Assembly: GCF_024448895.1 (NCBI RefSeq)
Contig: NZ_JAMOIC010000005.1
Coordinates: 186,001-250,000 of the forward strand
Length of the DNA: 64,000 bases
Direction of reading: 5' to 3'
Source of the DNA: Stutzerimonas stutzeri
GTDB lineage: Bacteria; Pseudomonadota; Gammaproteobacteria; Pseudomonadales; Pseudomonadaceae
Shown: piece after piece, positions 28,987-37,563 of the stretch
Position numbering within the stretch: position 1 is the stretch's first letter
How the letters are laid out: each line of letters begins with the position of its first letter
Position numbers and translations under genes: made by a program
The notes under the pieces: model-generated
Told to the model about the DNA's origin: nothing
Databases searched by the model: none
The model's input: the letters and a program-made list of their open reading frames with translations, nothing else

Positions 28987-29913
28987 ATGAACATCGAAAC
29001 CAAGTGGCTGGAAGATCTCGTCGCGCTCGCCGCTACCCGCAGCTTTTCCCAGGCGGCCGAGCGGCGCTTCGTGACTCAGCCTGCGTTCAGCCGGCGTATC
29101 CGCAGCCTGGAAAACTGCCTCGGCCTGACCCTGGTGAACCGCGCCAAGACACCGGTCGAGCTGACCGAGGCTGGCCAGCTGTTCCTGGTTACGGCGCGCA
29201 ACATGATCGACCAGATCGGCGAGGTGGTGCATTACCTGCACAATCTCGAGGGCCAGCGCGGTGAGGTGTTGCAGATTGCCGCCGCGCATTCACTGGCGCT
29301 GGGTTTCTTTCCCGAGTGGCTAGCGCGCTTGCGCCAGGACGGCGTGCCGGTGAACAGCCGGCTGGTGGCAACCAACGTCGGCGAGGCGGTGCATTCGCTG
29401 CGTGAGGGCACTTGCGACCTGATCCTTGCCTACTACGACCCGGACGCGGCTCTGCAGATGGACCCCGAGCTGTTCCCGTCCTTGTCGCTGGGGCGTACCG
29501 AGATCGTTCCGGTCTGTGGAGTCGACGCGGCTGGAGAACCGTTGTTCAACCCGGACAGCGGTCAGACCGTCCCTTTGCTGGCCTATAGCGCCGGCGCTTC
29601 GCTGGGTCGGTCGGTGAATCTGCTGTTACGCCAGCGCGGCCTGCGATCTTCGACGGTGTACGAAACGGCCATGGCCGACAGCCTCAAAAGCATGGCGATG
29701 CAGCGGCTTGGTCTGGCGTGGGTGCCCCGGCTGAGCGTGACTGCCGAGCTGGAACGGGGCGAGCTGGTGGTTTGTGGTGGCGAGCACTGGCGCGTGCCGC
29801 TGGAAATTCGCCTGTACCGCTGCGCACTGGTGCGCAAGGCGCCGGTCCGCCTGCTTTGGCGCAAGCTGGAGACGGGAGCGGGGCAGGGTGTAGAGGGGTT
29901 ATTGGTGGAGTGA
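28987..29913 (+). CDS. LysR-family regulator, HypT (YjiE)-like
   Basis: A 308-residue LysR protein. The HTH is at ~residues 1-60 (WLEDLVALAATRSFSQAAER, FVTQPAFSRRIRSLEN). Several stretches recall E. coli HypT: METKWL-like start (MNIETKWLEDL), IAAAHSLALGFFPEWL and SYS/YSAGASLGRSVN. HypT is an oligomeric regulator activated by oxidants such as hypochlorite, but here the gene faces aspA divergently, so local control of aspartate use is equally plausible. Start ATG 28987 follows CGTCAGGAG. Family confident; role not. Confidence 0.86.
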   Translation: MNIETKWLEDLVALAATRSFSQAAERRFVTQPAFSRRIRSLENCLGLTLVNRAKTPVELTEAGQLFLVTARNMIDQIGEVVHYLHNLEGQRGEVLQIAAAHSLALGFFPEWLARLRQDGVPVNSRLVATNVGEAVHSLREGTCDLILAYYDPDAALQMDPELFPSLSLGRTEIVPVCGVDAAGEPLFNPDSGQTVPLLAYSAGASLGRSVNLLLRQRGLRSSTVYETAMADSLKSMAMQRLGLAWVPRLSVTAELERGELVVCGGEHWRVPLEIRLYRCALVRKAPVRLLWRKLETGAGQGVEGLLVE

Positions 29914-29953
29914 GCCGCCGTCCGCTGGCAGCGTTATGGTTAAGGCGACTACG

Positions 29954-30012
29954 CAGCTTGCTGTCGGCCCGGTTGCACCGATCGCCAGCAAGCTGGGCTC
30001 CTACAGGCTGGC
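29954..30012. repeat. REP/BIME-like palindromic element
   Basis: CAGCTTGCT (29954-29962) and AGCAAGCTG (29987-29995) form 9-bp arms. The right part, ATCGCCAGCAAGCTGGGCTC followed by CTACAGG, is the style of the REP unit found in many pseudomonads. It sits between the convergent LysR and alcohol dehydrogenase genes (gap 29914-30040). Confidence 0.65.
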
Positions 30013-30040
30013 GCCATTGCGGTGCGGGCCTAGCGCGTTG

Positions 30041-31063
30041 CTACATGCTCATCACGATCCGGCCTTCGATGGTGCCAGCGCGCATCTGGTCGAAGATCTG
30101 GTTGATGTCGTCCAGCTTGCCGCTGTGGATGGTCGCCTTGACCAGGCCTTCGGCGGCGAAATCCAGCGCTTCTTGCAGGTCCGCGCGAGTACCGACGATG
30201 GAGCCGGTGATGCTGATTGCCTTGAGCACCACATCGAAGATCGGCGTCGGGAAATCACCCGGTGGCAGTCCCACCAGAGCAACCGTGCCGTGCCGCCGGG
30301 CCATGCCGATGGCCTGACCGAAGGCGCTGTTGGATACGGCCGTCACCAGCACCCCGTGGGCGCCGCCAATGTCGCGCTGGATGACCTCGACAGGGTCTTC
30401 GGTGCGCGCATTGATGGTCAGGCTGGCGCCAAGCTTCTTCGCCAGCTCCAGCTTGGCGTCGTCGACGTCCACTGCTGCGACGTGCAGGCCCATGGCCTTG
30501 GCGTACTGCACGGCCACATGGCCCAGTCCGCCGACACCCGAAATCACGACCCACTGGCCTGGACGGGCGTTTGTCACCTTGAGACCCTTGTAGACCGTCA
30601 CGCCGGCGCAAAGGATGGGGGCGATTTCATCGAATGCCACTTCTTTGGGCAGGATGCCGACGTAGTTGGGGTCCGCTAGGACGTATTCGGCGTAGCCGCC
30701 GTTGACTGAATAGCCCGTGTTCTGCTGCTCGGTGCAGAGCGTCTCCCAGCCCGTGAGGCAGTGTTCGCAACAGCCGCAGGCGCTGTACAGCCAGGGCACG
30801 CCGACGCGGTCGCCTTCCTTGACGCGGCTGACGCCGCTGCCCACAGCGGCAACGTAACCGACGCCTTCATGTCCGGGAATGAAGGGCAGCGGAGGACGCA
30901 CGGGCCAGTCGCCCTCCACGGCATGCAGGTCGGTATGACAAACGCCGCAGGCCTCGATCTTCACCAGTATCTGGCCGGGGCCGGGCAGCGGGACTTTCAC
31001 TTCCTCGATACGCAGCGGTTCACCGTAAGCGTGCGCCACGGCGGCTTTCATCGTCTGGTTCAT
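30041..31063 (-). CDS. adhP: Zinc-dependent alcohol dehydrogenase (AdhP type)
   Basis: A 340-residue NAD-dependent ethanol/alcohol dehydrogenase. The catalytic zinc motif [16 protein letters not shown] and [13 protein letters not shown], the structural zinc site [15 protein letters not shown], and the Rossmann turn [18 protein letters not shown] are complete. An ACAGGAG site precedes ATG 31063; the frame extends 27 codons upstream without support. Monocistronic, convergent with the LysR gene and divergent from purE. Confidence 0.94.
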   Translation of the reverse strand: MNQTMKAAVAHAYGEPLRIEEVKVPLPGPGQILVKIEACGVCHTDLHAVEGDWPVRPPLPFIPGHEGVGYVAAVGSGVSRVKEGDRVGVPWLYSACGCCEHCLTGWETLCTEQQNTGYSVNGGYAEYVLADPNYVGILPKEVAFDEIAPILCAGVTVYKGLKVTNARPGQWVVISGVGGLGHVAVQYAKAMGLHVAAVDVDDAKLELAKKLGASLTINARTEDPVEVIQRDIGGAHGVLVTAVSNSAFGQAIGMARRHGTVALVGLPPGDFPTPIFDVVLKAISITGSIVGTRADLQEALDFAAEGLVKATIHSGKLDDINQIFDQMRAGTIEGRIVMSM

Positions 31064-31245
31064 GAGCGTCTCCTGTGCGTCGGAACTGGCAGTCTCTATG
31101 TCTGATCCAAGCGGACATTGACCTCGGGCAAGGTTAGCGGTCATTCACGGCTTTGCCAGACGCGTGGTCACAGGTGCCGGCGGCTTGGGCCTTGCGATAT
31201 ACTGCGCGGCCTTTCGGTCGGACCGTTTCCGACCCTGTACCTGCA

Positions 31246-31271
31246 CGGCCGCGCTGTTTTCAGCGCGGCCG
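31246..31271 (+). promoter_or_regulatory. Perfect hairpin in the purE leader
   Basis: CGGCCGCGCTG (31246-31256) and CAGCGCGGCCG (31261-31271) pair perfectly over 11 bp with a TTTT loop and are followed by TTGTTCCTG, 42 nt before the purE start. A TATACT at 31198-31203 could be the -10. The stem may be an attenuator or leftover terminator. Confidence 0.5.
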
Positions 31272-31313
31272 TTGTTCCTGATGCGCCTTCTGGCGCCGAA
31301 GCGAGGCACAACG

Positions 31314-31805
31314 ATGACCGCACTGGTAGGCGTGATCATGGGCTCCAAGTCCGACTGGTCCACCTTGAGCCACACCGCAGACATGCTGGAGAAGCTCGGC
31401 ATTCCGCACGAAGTCACCGTGGTGTCCGCGCACCGCACCCCCGACCTGCTGTTTCAGTATGCAGAGCAGGCCGAATCACGCGGGATTCGCGTGATCATTG
31501 CTGGCGCAGGTGGCGCAGCGCATCTGCCGGGCATGTGCGCGGCCAAGACGCATCTGCCGGTGCTGGGTGTGCCGGTGCAGTCCTCGATGCTCTCGGGTGT
31601 CGATTCGCTGCTGTCGATCGTGCAGATGCCAGCTGGCGTGCCGGTGGCGACGCTGGCCATCGGCAAGGCTGGGGCGATCAATGCCGCGCTGCTGTCGGCC
31701 AGCATCATTGGCCACGAATTCCCCGAATATCACGCCGCGCTGAAGAAATTCCGCGACGAACAGACCCAGACCGTGCTCGATAACCCGGATCCGAGGAACG
31801 CGTAA
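31314..31805 (+). CDS. purE: 5-(carboxyamino)imidazole ribonucleotide mutase
   Basis: A 163-residue class I PurE that converts N5-CAIR to CAIR in purine synthesis. [12 protein letters not shown] and [11 protein letters not shown] carry the active-site Ser, Asp and His; [13 protein letters not shown] and [13 protein letters not shown] follow. It overlaps purK by 1 nt (TAATG). Start ATG 31314 follows GAGGCAC. Confidence 0.96.
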   Translation: MTALVGVIMGSKSDWSTLSHTADMLEKLGIPHEVTVVSAHRTPDLLFQYAEQAESRGIRVIIAGAGGAAHLPGMCAAKTHLPVLGVPVQSSMLSGVDSLLSIVQMPAGVPVATLAIGKAGAINAALLSASIIGHEFPEYHAALKKFRDEQTQTVLDNPDPRNA

Positions 31806-32890
31806 TGAAGATCGGCGTGATCGGTGGCGGCCAGCTGGGCCGCATGCTCGCCCTGGCAGGGACCCCGCTGGGCATGAACTTCGCTTTTCTCGATCCAGCC
31901 CCGGACGCCTGCGCCGCGGCGTTGGGTGAGCATCTGTGCGCCGACTACGGCGATAGAGACCACCTGCGCCAGCTCGCTGATGAAGTGGATCTGGTGACCT
32001 TCGAGTTCGAAAGCGTGCCGGCCGAGACCGTGGCGTTTCTCTCGCAGTTCGTTCCGGTATTCCCCAGCGCCGAGGCGCTGCGCATCGCGCGCGATCGCTG
32101 GTTCGAGAAGTCCATGTTCAAGGACCTCGGTATTCCCACGCCGGCCTTTGCCGATATCCAGTCCCAGGCCGATCTCGATGCTGCCGCGGCCGGCATCGGT
32201 CTTCCAGCCGTGCTCAAGACACGCACCCTCGGCTACGACGGTAAGGGACAGAAGGTTCTGCGCAAGCAATCCGACGTTACCGCCGCTTTCGCCGAGCTGG
32301 GCAGCGTGCCCTGCGTCCTCGAAGGTTTCGTGCCCTTCACCGGTGAAGTGTCGTTGATCGCCGTGCGCGGTCGCGACGGCGAGACCTGCTTCTACCCGCT
32401 GGTCCATAACACCCATGAAGACGGCATCCTCCGGTTGTCTGTGGCCAGCAGCAATCATCCCTTGCAGTCGTTGGCCGAAGACTATGCCGGGCGCGTGCTG
32501 ACACAGCTCGATTACGTTGGGGTGCTGGCTTTCGAGTTCTTCGAGGTCGACGGCGGCCTCAAGGCCAACGAGATCGCGCCACGCGTGCACAATTCCGGGC
32601 ACTGGACCATCGAAGGCGCCGAGTGCAGCCAGTTCGAGAATCACCTGCGTGCCGTCAGCGGTCTGCCGTTGGGCTCGACGTACAAGCTCGGTGAAAGCGC
32701 CATGCTCAACTTCATCGGTGAAGTTCCAGCTGTGGCGAAGGTCATCGCCGTGGAAGACTGCCACTTGCATCACTACGGCAAGGCGTTCAAGGTCGGGCGC
32801 AAGGTCGGTCACGCCACCTTGCGCTGCCCGGACCGTGCCACGCTGGACCGGCAGATCACCGCTGTCGAGTCGCTGATCGCCCGGGATTGA
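31805..32890 (+). CDS. purK: 5-(carboxyamino)imidazole ribonucleotide synthase
   Basis: A 361-residue ATP-grasp enzyme that makes N5-CAIR from AIR, ATP and bicarbonate, the substrate of PurE. GVIGGGQLGRMLALAG begins the preATP-grasp domain; KTRTLGYDGKGQKVL and NEIAPRVHNSGHWTIEG are the ATP-grasp signatures. Directly coupled to purE. Confidence 0.96.
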   Translation: MKIGVIGGGQLGRMLALAGTPLGMNFAFLDPAPDACAAALGEHLCADYGDRDHLRQLADEVDLVTFEFESVPAETVAFLSQFVPVFPSAEALRIARDRWFEKSMFKDLGIPTPAFADIQSQADLDAAAAGIGLPAVLKTRTLGYDGKGQKVLRKQSDVTAAFAELGSVPCVLEGFVPFTGEVSLIAVRGRDGETCFYPLVHNTHEDGILRLSVASSNHPLQSLAEDYAGRVLTQLDYVGVLAFEFFEVDGGLKANEIAPRVHNSGHWTIEGAECSQFENHLRAVSGLPLGSTYKLGESAMLNFIGEVPAVAKVIAVEDCHLHHYGKAFKVGRKVGHATLRCPDRATLDRQITAVESLIARD

Positions 32891-32941
32891 GGGCCCGGCC
32901 GTCTGGCTTGTTTCATCCGGCGGCGAACTGGATGAGCTGCC

Positions 32942-32980
32942 TCAGGTCCGAGGATACGTGACGCATATTTTCGGACCTGA
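32942..32980 (+). promoter_or_regulatory. Hairpin abutting the ribosome site of the YeaQ-like gene
   Basis: TCAGGTCCGA (32942-32951) pairs perfectly with TCGGACCTGA (32971-32980), with a 19-nt loop; the AAGGAG ribosome site begins at the last base of the stem. Such a structure could modulate translation of the small gene at 32993 or end the purEK transcript. Confidence 0.45.
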
Positions 32981-32992
32981 AGGAGACTGCCA

Positions 32993-33244
32993 ATGGGCAT
33001 CATCGGAACAATCATCATCGGCCTCATCGTGGGTCTCATCGCGCGCTTCCTGAAGCCTGGCAACGACAGCATGGGCTGGATCATGACCATCCTGCTGGGT
33101 ATCGGCGGTTCGCTGCTGGCCACCTACGGCGGTCAGGCACTTGGCCTTTATCAGGCTGGCGAAGGTGCGGGCTTTATCGGCGCAGTTGTCGGTGCGATCA
33201 TCCTGCTGGTCATCTACGGCATGGTTACGAGCCGTAAACACTGA
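32993..33244 (+). CDS. Small membrane protein, GlsB/YeaQ/YmgE family
   Basis: An 83-residue protein with three hydrophobic helices (GIIGTIIIGLIVGLIARFLK; WIMTILLGIGGSLLATYGG; FIGAVVGAIILLVIYGMV), matching the YeaQ/YmgE family, often called transglycosylase-associated. It is a general stress-linked membrane protein with no established activity. A strong AAGGAG lies 6 nt before the ATG, and a rho-independent-type hairpin follows. Confidence 0.9.
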   Translation: MGIIGTIIIGLIVGLIARFLKPGNDSMGWIMTILLGIGGSLLATYGGQALGLYQAGEGAGFIGAVVGAIILLVIYGMVTSRKH

Positions 33245-33251
33245 TCCGCCC

Positions 33252-33280
33252 GGGGCCGCGCCCTGCGGCCCCGTTCTTTC
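33252..33280 (+). terminator. Rho-independent terminator
   Basis: GGGGCCGC (33252-33259) / GCGGCCCC (33265-33272), 5-nt loop, then GTTCTTTC. Well placed 8 nt after the YeaQ-like gene. Confidence 0.7.
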
Positions 33281-33294
33281 ACCGCTTGGTTGCC

Positions 33295-33849
33295 ATGCGC
33301 CAGATAGTTCTTTCCCTCCTGCTCATCATCCATTGTGTGGCCTACGCGGCTCCCACCGAGCTTGATTGGCTCGAACTGATGCCTGCTGAAGACCGCAAGG
33401 CTCTGGAGGAAATGCCCGAGATCGAACATGACTCGCCCGAAACCGTCGGTTTCAGCGACCAGGGCGGGCTCAAGCAAGGCGCCGGGCTGCCGGAGGTCAT
33501 GTACTCGGCCAAGACGGTGCCGGCTCTGGACGGTAAACAGATTCGCCTCGGCGGTTATCCGGTTCCGCTGGAAACCGACAATCAGGGCCGCAGTACCGAA
33601 TTCTTTCTGGTGCCCTATCCCGGTGCCTGCATCCACGTTCCGCCGCCACCTCCCAATCAAATCGTCATGGTTCGCTATCCGGCCGGCATCATGCTGGACG
33701 ACATTTACGCACCGCTGTGGGTGGATGGGACGCTCAAGATCGAACCGGTCAATAACGATCTGGCGGAAGCGGCGTATGCCATTTCCGCCGCTGAAGTAAC
33801 GCTGGTGGACGAAAGCGATAGCGATGACCGCCGCTTCCATGCGACTTGA
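33295..33849 (+). CDS. Exported DUF3299 protein
   Basis: A 184-residue protein with a signal peptide (MRQIVLSLLLIIHCVAYAAP). The DUF3299 core is recognisable: GGYPVPLETD, FFLVPYPGACIHVPPPPPNQ and a C-terminal YAISAAEVTLVD. Function is unknown; members are periplasmic and often near transport or redox genes. It overlaps the next gene by 26 nt or 11 nt depending on which start that gene uses. ATG 33295 is chosen over a TTG three codons upstream. Confidence 0.85.
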   Translation: MRQIVLSLLLIIHCVAYAAPTELDWLELMPAEDRKALEEMPEIEHDSPETVGFSDQGGLKQGAGLPEVMYSAKTVPALDGKQIRLGGYPVPLETDNQGRSTEFFLVPYPGACIHVPPPPPNQIVMVRYPAGIMLDDIYAPLWVDGTLKIEPVNNDLAEAAYAISAAEVTLVDESDSDDRRFHAT

Positions 33850-34534
33850 TCCGTCCCAGCGCCAGGCCTTTCGAGAGTTGGCAGCGCATACCGAAGGGAT
33901 CGATCTGCCGGTTTATCAGGCATTTGAAAAAGATCCGCTGGAGCCGATCATCGGGCTTGGCCCGGCCGACGCCCCGATCGCCTTTTTCGGCCGTGATCCG
34001 GGGCGCGAGGAGGTTCGCTACGGCGAGCCCTTTATCGGCAGCGGTGGCCAACTGGTGCGGCGTGCGCTTTATCGGCATCTGTATGGCAAAGACCTGCCGG
34101 ACTTCGAGGCCGGGCGTGCAGTAGGCGAAGGTTATTTCTGGATCAACACGGTGCCCTACAAGCCGGTCGGCAATCGCGCCTGGTCGATGCCGATCAAGCG
34201 ACGCTACCACCCGCTGATGCGCCAGCTGTTGATCGAAAACTGGCAGGGGCGGGATATCGTCACGCTGGGTCGTGAGGCCTTTCTCTGGTTCGGCATCGAT
34301 GGGTCGCGGGACGATCGGCGGCGACTCGAGGCGTTCTGGCAGCGAGACGACCGTTTCTCGACGTATTGCGACATCGAACTGGCTACGGAGCCGGGTGGTT
34401 CGCGCCAGTTCCGACTTCATCCGCTGCCGCATCCTTCACCGCGCAACATGATCTGGTTCAAGCGCTTTGCGGCGCTACTCGATTCACGCTTGCAACAGCT
34501 GCTCGGCGGACACCTTCATACATCGGCACCGTGA
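33824..34534 (+). CDS. Uracil-DNA glycosylase superfamily protein, cysteine-poor variant
   Basis: A 236-residue protein with the UDG fold signatures: FFGRDPGREEVRYGEPFIGS (motif A region, ~residues 45-64), WINTVPYKPVGNR (~residue 106) and LHPLPHPSPRN (~residue 205). It has only one cysteine, so the four-Cys iron-sulfur site of family 4 glycosylases is absent. Whether it is an active uracil glycosylase is not decided by sequence. Two starts are possible (33824, 33839), both inside the preceding gene. It overlaps the convergent FAD gene by 19 nt. Confidence 0.8.
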   Translation: MTAASMRLDPSQRQAFRELAAHTEGIDLPVYQAFEKDPLEPIIGLGPADAPIAFFGRDPGREEVRYGEPFIGSGGQLVRRALYRHLYGKDLPDFEAGRAVGEGYFWINTVPYKPVGNRAWSMPIKRRYHPLMRQLLIENWQGRDIVTLGREAFLWFGIDGSRDDRRRLEAFWQRDDRFSTYCDIELATEPGGSRQFRLHPLPHPSPRNMIWFKRFAALLDSRLQQLLGGHLHTSAP

Positions 34535-35595
34535 CGGCGCATGAAGCCCAGGTCGAGGCGGTCCTTCCAGCTACCCAGTAGGCTTCCCTCGGCTGCCAGC
34601 CCAGCCCAGCTCAGCATTGCGCCGCCGCGTCCATCAGCCAGCAGGGCGAGGGTGTGTGCCTGAGGGTGATAACGCCGTAGCGGCTGGCCGATGGTTGCCT
34701 GGCAGAGGTTGGTCGCCAGTACCCGCGCCTGACGCACCGCATGCACGCCATTACGCGCCACACCGGGCATGCTCGCGCAGTCGCCGCTGGCAAACACATG
34801 GGGGTGCGAGCGGCTTTGCAGCGACGGTGAAACCTCGACGAAACCCTGCCCGTCCAGCCGCAGCCCCGACTCGCGCAACCATTCCAGCGGGTTGGGCCCG
34901 GTTGCGACTATCAGTCGTCGGCCTCGCCAACAGATATCCCCATCGCTGATCAGCGTGTTGCCCTCCACCCGCTGGATCGGTGTATGTTCCTGTACGATTA
35001 CGCCAGCGCGGTCGAGATGCCGCAGGGCTAGACGGCGTAGGCGTGGGGCATGTCCGGCGAGCAATTCACCAGCGGTGAGCAGGCTGACGGCCGGTACGCG
35101 TCCGAACATTGCCAGCGCCAGTTCGACGCCGGCAGCTCCGCCGCCGAGCACGGCGACCGGCTCAGGCGCTTCCTCCCATTGCTGCCAACGGCGGAGGAAA
35201 TCGGCGAAGGGCTTCACCGCCAGCATTTCCATGCCATCTCCGGTTTGATCCGGCTTCCAGGGTAACGAGCCAAGGTTGAGCGAAAGCCAGGTGCTGCGCA
35301 GGCTGACGCCAGTAGCCAGCAGCAGTTCAGGCGTTTCCGGTTGCAGTGCGACGATGGTGCCCTGAACGAACTCCACCTCAGCGGCAGCGCAGAGGCTGGG
35401 GAGCGCCACGCGGCACTGGCGCGCCTGATAACGTTCGGCGACAAGGCCGGGCATCATCCCGGAATACCAGGCATTGGGTTCGGCCGACACCAGGCCGATG
35501 CGGCCCATGGGACGATCACGGACAGCCCAGTGGCGCAGCACGCCTAGGTGACTATGCCCGGCCCCGGCGAGCAATAGATCGAAATCAGTATTCAT
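34516..35595 (-). CDS. FAD-dependent pyridine nucleotide-disulfide oxidoreductase, type often fused to SelD
   Basis: A 359-residue flavoprotein. The FAD Rossmann motif LLLAGAGHSHLGVLRHWA (~residue 7), the NAD(P)-binding VAVLGGGAAGVELALAMF (~residue 147) and the C-terminal FAD motif VFASGDCASMPG (~residue 270) are clear. No CxxxxC redox pair is present at the start, so it resembles NDH-2 or the oxidoreductase module found N-terminal to selenide water dikinase in some bacteria. No selD lies next to it. The electron partner is unknown. Confidence 0.82.
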   Translation of the reverse strand: MNTDFDLLLAGAGHSHLGVLRHWAVRDRPMGRIGLVSAEPNAWYSGMMPGLVAERYQARQCRVALPSLCAAAEVEFVQGTIVALQPETPELLLATGVSLRSTWLSLNLGSLPWKPDQTGDGMEMLAVKPFADFLRRWQQWEEAPEPVAVLGGGAAGVELALAMFGRVPAVSLLTAGELLAGHAPRLRRLALRHLDRAGVIVQEHTPIQRVEGNTLISDGDICWRGRRLIVATGPNPLEWLRESGLRLDGQGFVEVSPSLQSRSHPHVFASGDCASMPGVARNGVHAVRQARVLATNLCQATIGQPLRRYHPQAHTLALLADGRGGAMLSWAGLAAEGSLLGSWKDRLDLGFMRRHGADV

Positions 35596-35843
35596 GGTGC
35601 ATCAGTGACCGGCTGATGCGAGGCAAGGCGAACGTGAACGAGATACGAAACGGCAGGGCTGCATCCATGGCAAGCATCCTTCAAGCGTGACGATCCACCT
35701 CCGGACGGCACATCAGACGGACGCGCCGCGCTTCGACAAGGTGTTGTGGGCAGTATAGACGCTGCCCCAGCGCCAGCTCCGGCCGCTCGCATGTTTCACC
35801 GAACTGCCATTGCCAATTGGGGGCTGCGTGATCAGCCCCGCTG

Positions 35844-36734
35844 CTAGAGCGGCTCGACGCCGATGGAGACGCTGAGTGTATGGTTCGCGCCGGGCTCCAG
35901 ACGAACCACGTCATCCATCACGTTCGCCGTTTCGATGCAGAGCATCCGCTGCCAGGCGTCGTCCGCGAATTGCGACAGTCGCTGCGCTTTATCGATCCAG
36001 GGATTCCAGAGCACGGCGGACCGAGAGCCACGGGTTTCGAGAGTGATGCGTCGGTTGGCACCCACATCGCGCAAGGTCAGCATCGATGGCAAATCCAGAT
36101 AGATGCGGTCGGTTTCGCCCGAGAAGTGCAGATCACCCTCCTGCCTCCGCTGTTCCCAGCCCTCCAGCGTCTCGATGTAAGTCTGACCATCAAGACCCTC
36201 CACCGATACCTGATGGATGTCGCTGATCGCGAAATAGCTGTGCAGCGCCTGTGACAACGTCAACGGCGTATCGCCGCCGTTGTGGCTGGCCAGCGACAGA
36301 TGCAGCCGCTGATCGAGTCGGATGGTGAAGGTGGGTTCGACGGCATGTGGCCAATCGGCCAGGCCGGCTGGGTTTGAACAGACGAATTCCAGTGTTGCAC
36401 CGTCGACGTCGCTATAGGCGTCCTTCAGCGTCCAGTCGATGCTTCGCACCAGGCCATGAGCGGGTGGCTGGCTGCCTTGGTAGGCATCCTGTATCGCTTG
36501 CGGATTGCGGGTCAGATCGCCAAACCATGGCCAGCAGACAGGAACGCCGCCACGCACCGGTTGGCCGCGGACGAACTCGGCCTGCTCACTCAGCCAGATG
36601 ATCGGCAGGCCTGGCCCGCGCGTATAGCTGAGCACCTGTGCGCCCTGCTCGGCGACCACCAGCTCGGCGTCGTCGTGACGGATGCGCCAGCAGGCAAGTT
36701 GGTCCATTTCGATGCGCTGGATATCGACGGGCAT
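35844..36734 (-). CDS. D-hexose-6-phosphate mutarotase (aldose-1-epimerase-like, YeaD)
   Basis: A 296-residue galactose-mutarotase-fold protein. FVRGQPVRGGVPVCWPWFGD (~residues 53-72), the HGLVRSIDW stretch (catalytic His) and LSQALHSYFAISDI (second His) define the YeaD group, which interconverts anomers of glucose-6-phosphate. ATG 36734 starts the family sequence; an upstream 37-codon extension is unsupported. The gap 35596-35843 contains nothing I can call. Confidence 0.9.
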   Translation of the reverse strand: MPVDIQRIEMDQLACWRIRHDDAELVVAEQGAQVLSYTRGPGLPIIWLSEQAEFVRGQPVRGGVPVCWPWFGDLTRNPQAIQDAYQGSQPPAHGLVRSIDWTLKDAYSDVDGATLEFVCSNPAGLADWPHAVEPTFTIRLDQRLHLSLASHNGGDTPLTLSQALHSYFAISDIHQVSVEGLDGQTYIETLEGWEQRRQEGDLHFSGETDRIYLDLPSMLTLRDVGANRRITLETRGSRSAVLWNPWIDKAQRLSQFADDAWQRMLCIETANVMDDVVRLEPGANHTLSVSIGVEPL

Positions 36735-36828
36735 TGGCGGTCTCTTGGTCGTGGTTGAGTAGTGCGTCTGACTACGCAGGCGCGGCAGGATTCCGAGGTC
36801 CGGCCTGCCGGTGGAAAAGTCGCAGGCG

Positions 36829-36861
36829 TAAAAAAGGGCCGGCATGGCGCGGCCCTCTTTT
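36829..36861 (-). terminator. Rho-independent terminator of the ABC transporter operon
   Basis: AGGGCC (36835-36840) / GGCCCT (36851-36856) flanked by an A-run at 36829-36834, which is a U-run on the minus strand. It lies 13-45 nt beyond the stop of the last permease gene. Confidence 0.7.
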
Positions 36862-36873
36862 GCTGCATGGTGA

Positions 36874-37563
36874 CTAGCGACCCTGACAGGCGTCGACGCG
36901 CAACCAGCGTTCCAGCAACTTGAACCCCTGCATGAGCACGAAGGCGATGATCAGGTAGATCAGGCCCGCGGTGAGGAACATTTCCTCGTGCATGTAGGTG
37001 CGGGCTGCGATCTTGCGTGCCATGCCGGTCAGTTCCAGCAGGGTGATGGTGCTCGCCAGGGCGCTGGCCTTGAGCATCAGGATGACTTCGTTGCTGTAGG
37101 CCGGCAACCCGATCCGCGTGGCGCGCGGCAGGATGATGTGTCGCAGCGCCTGGGTGCGTGACATGCCCAGCGCGCGCGCGGCCTCCACCTCACCGGATGG
37201 AACGTTCTGGATCGCACCACGCAGGATTTCGGCAATGTACGCAGCGGTGTGCAGGGTCATGGTGATGATCGCGCACCAGTAGGGGTCGCGCAGGAAGGGC
37301 CACATCCAGCTTTGCCTGACCGCTTCGAACTGCGCCATGCCGTAATAGACGAGGAACAGCTGGACCAGCAGGGGTGTGCCGCGGAAAAAGAAGATGTAGC
37401 CATACGGCAGCGCACGCACCGCAAGCAGGCGTGAGGACCGTGCAATGCCCAGCGGCAGCGCAAGGATCAGTCCTGCAACCACTGAAACGCCGACCAGTTG
37501 CAGTGTCAGCCAGGCACCCTCGAGAAAGTCGGGCAGCCACTTGATGAACAATTCCCAGCTCAT
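36874..37563 (-). CDS. Polar amino-acid ABC transporter permease (HisM-like)
   Basis: A 229-residue inner-membrane permease with about five helices. The EAA loop is GEVEAARALGMSRTQALRHI (~residue 123), which docks with the ATPase. It overlaps the other permease gene by 4 nt. Distal gene of the ATPase-SBP-permease-permease operon; by similarity the system handles basic amino acids or histidine (HisJQMP/ArgT group). Confidence 0.9.
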   Translation of the reverse strand: MSWELFIKWLPDFLEGAWLTLQLVGVSVVAGLILALPLGIARSSRLLAVRALPYGYIFFFRGTPLLVQLFLVYYGMAQFEAVRQSWMWPFLRDPYWCAIITMTLHTAAYIAEILRGAIQNVPSGEVEAARALGMSRTQALRHIILPRATRIGLPAYSNEVILMLKASALASTITLLELTGMARKIAARTYMHEEMFLTAGLIYLIIAFVLMQGFKLLERWLRVDACQGR

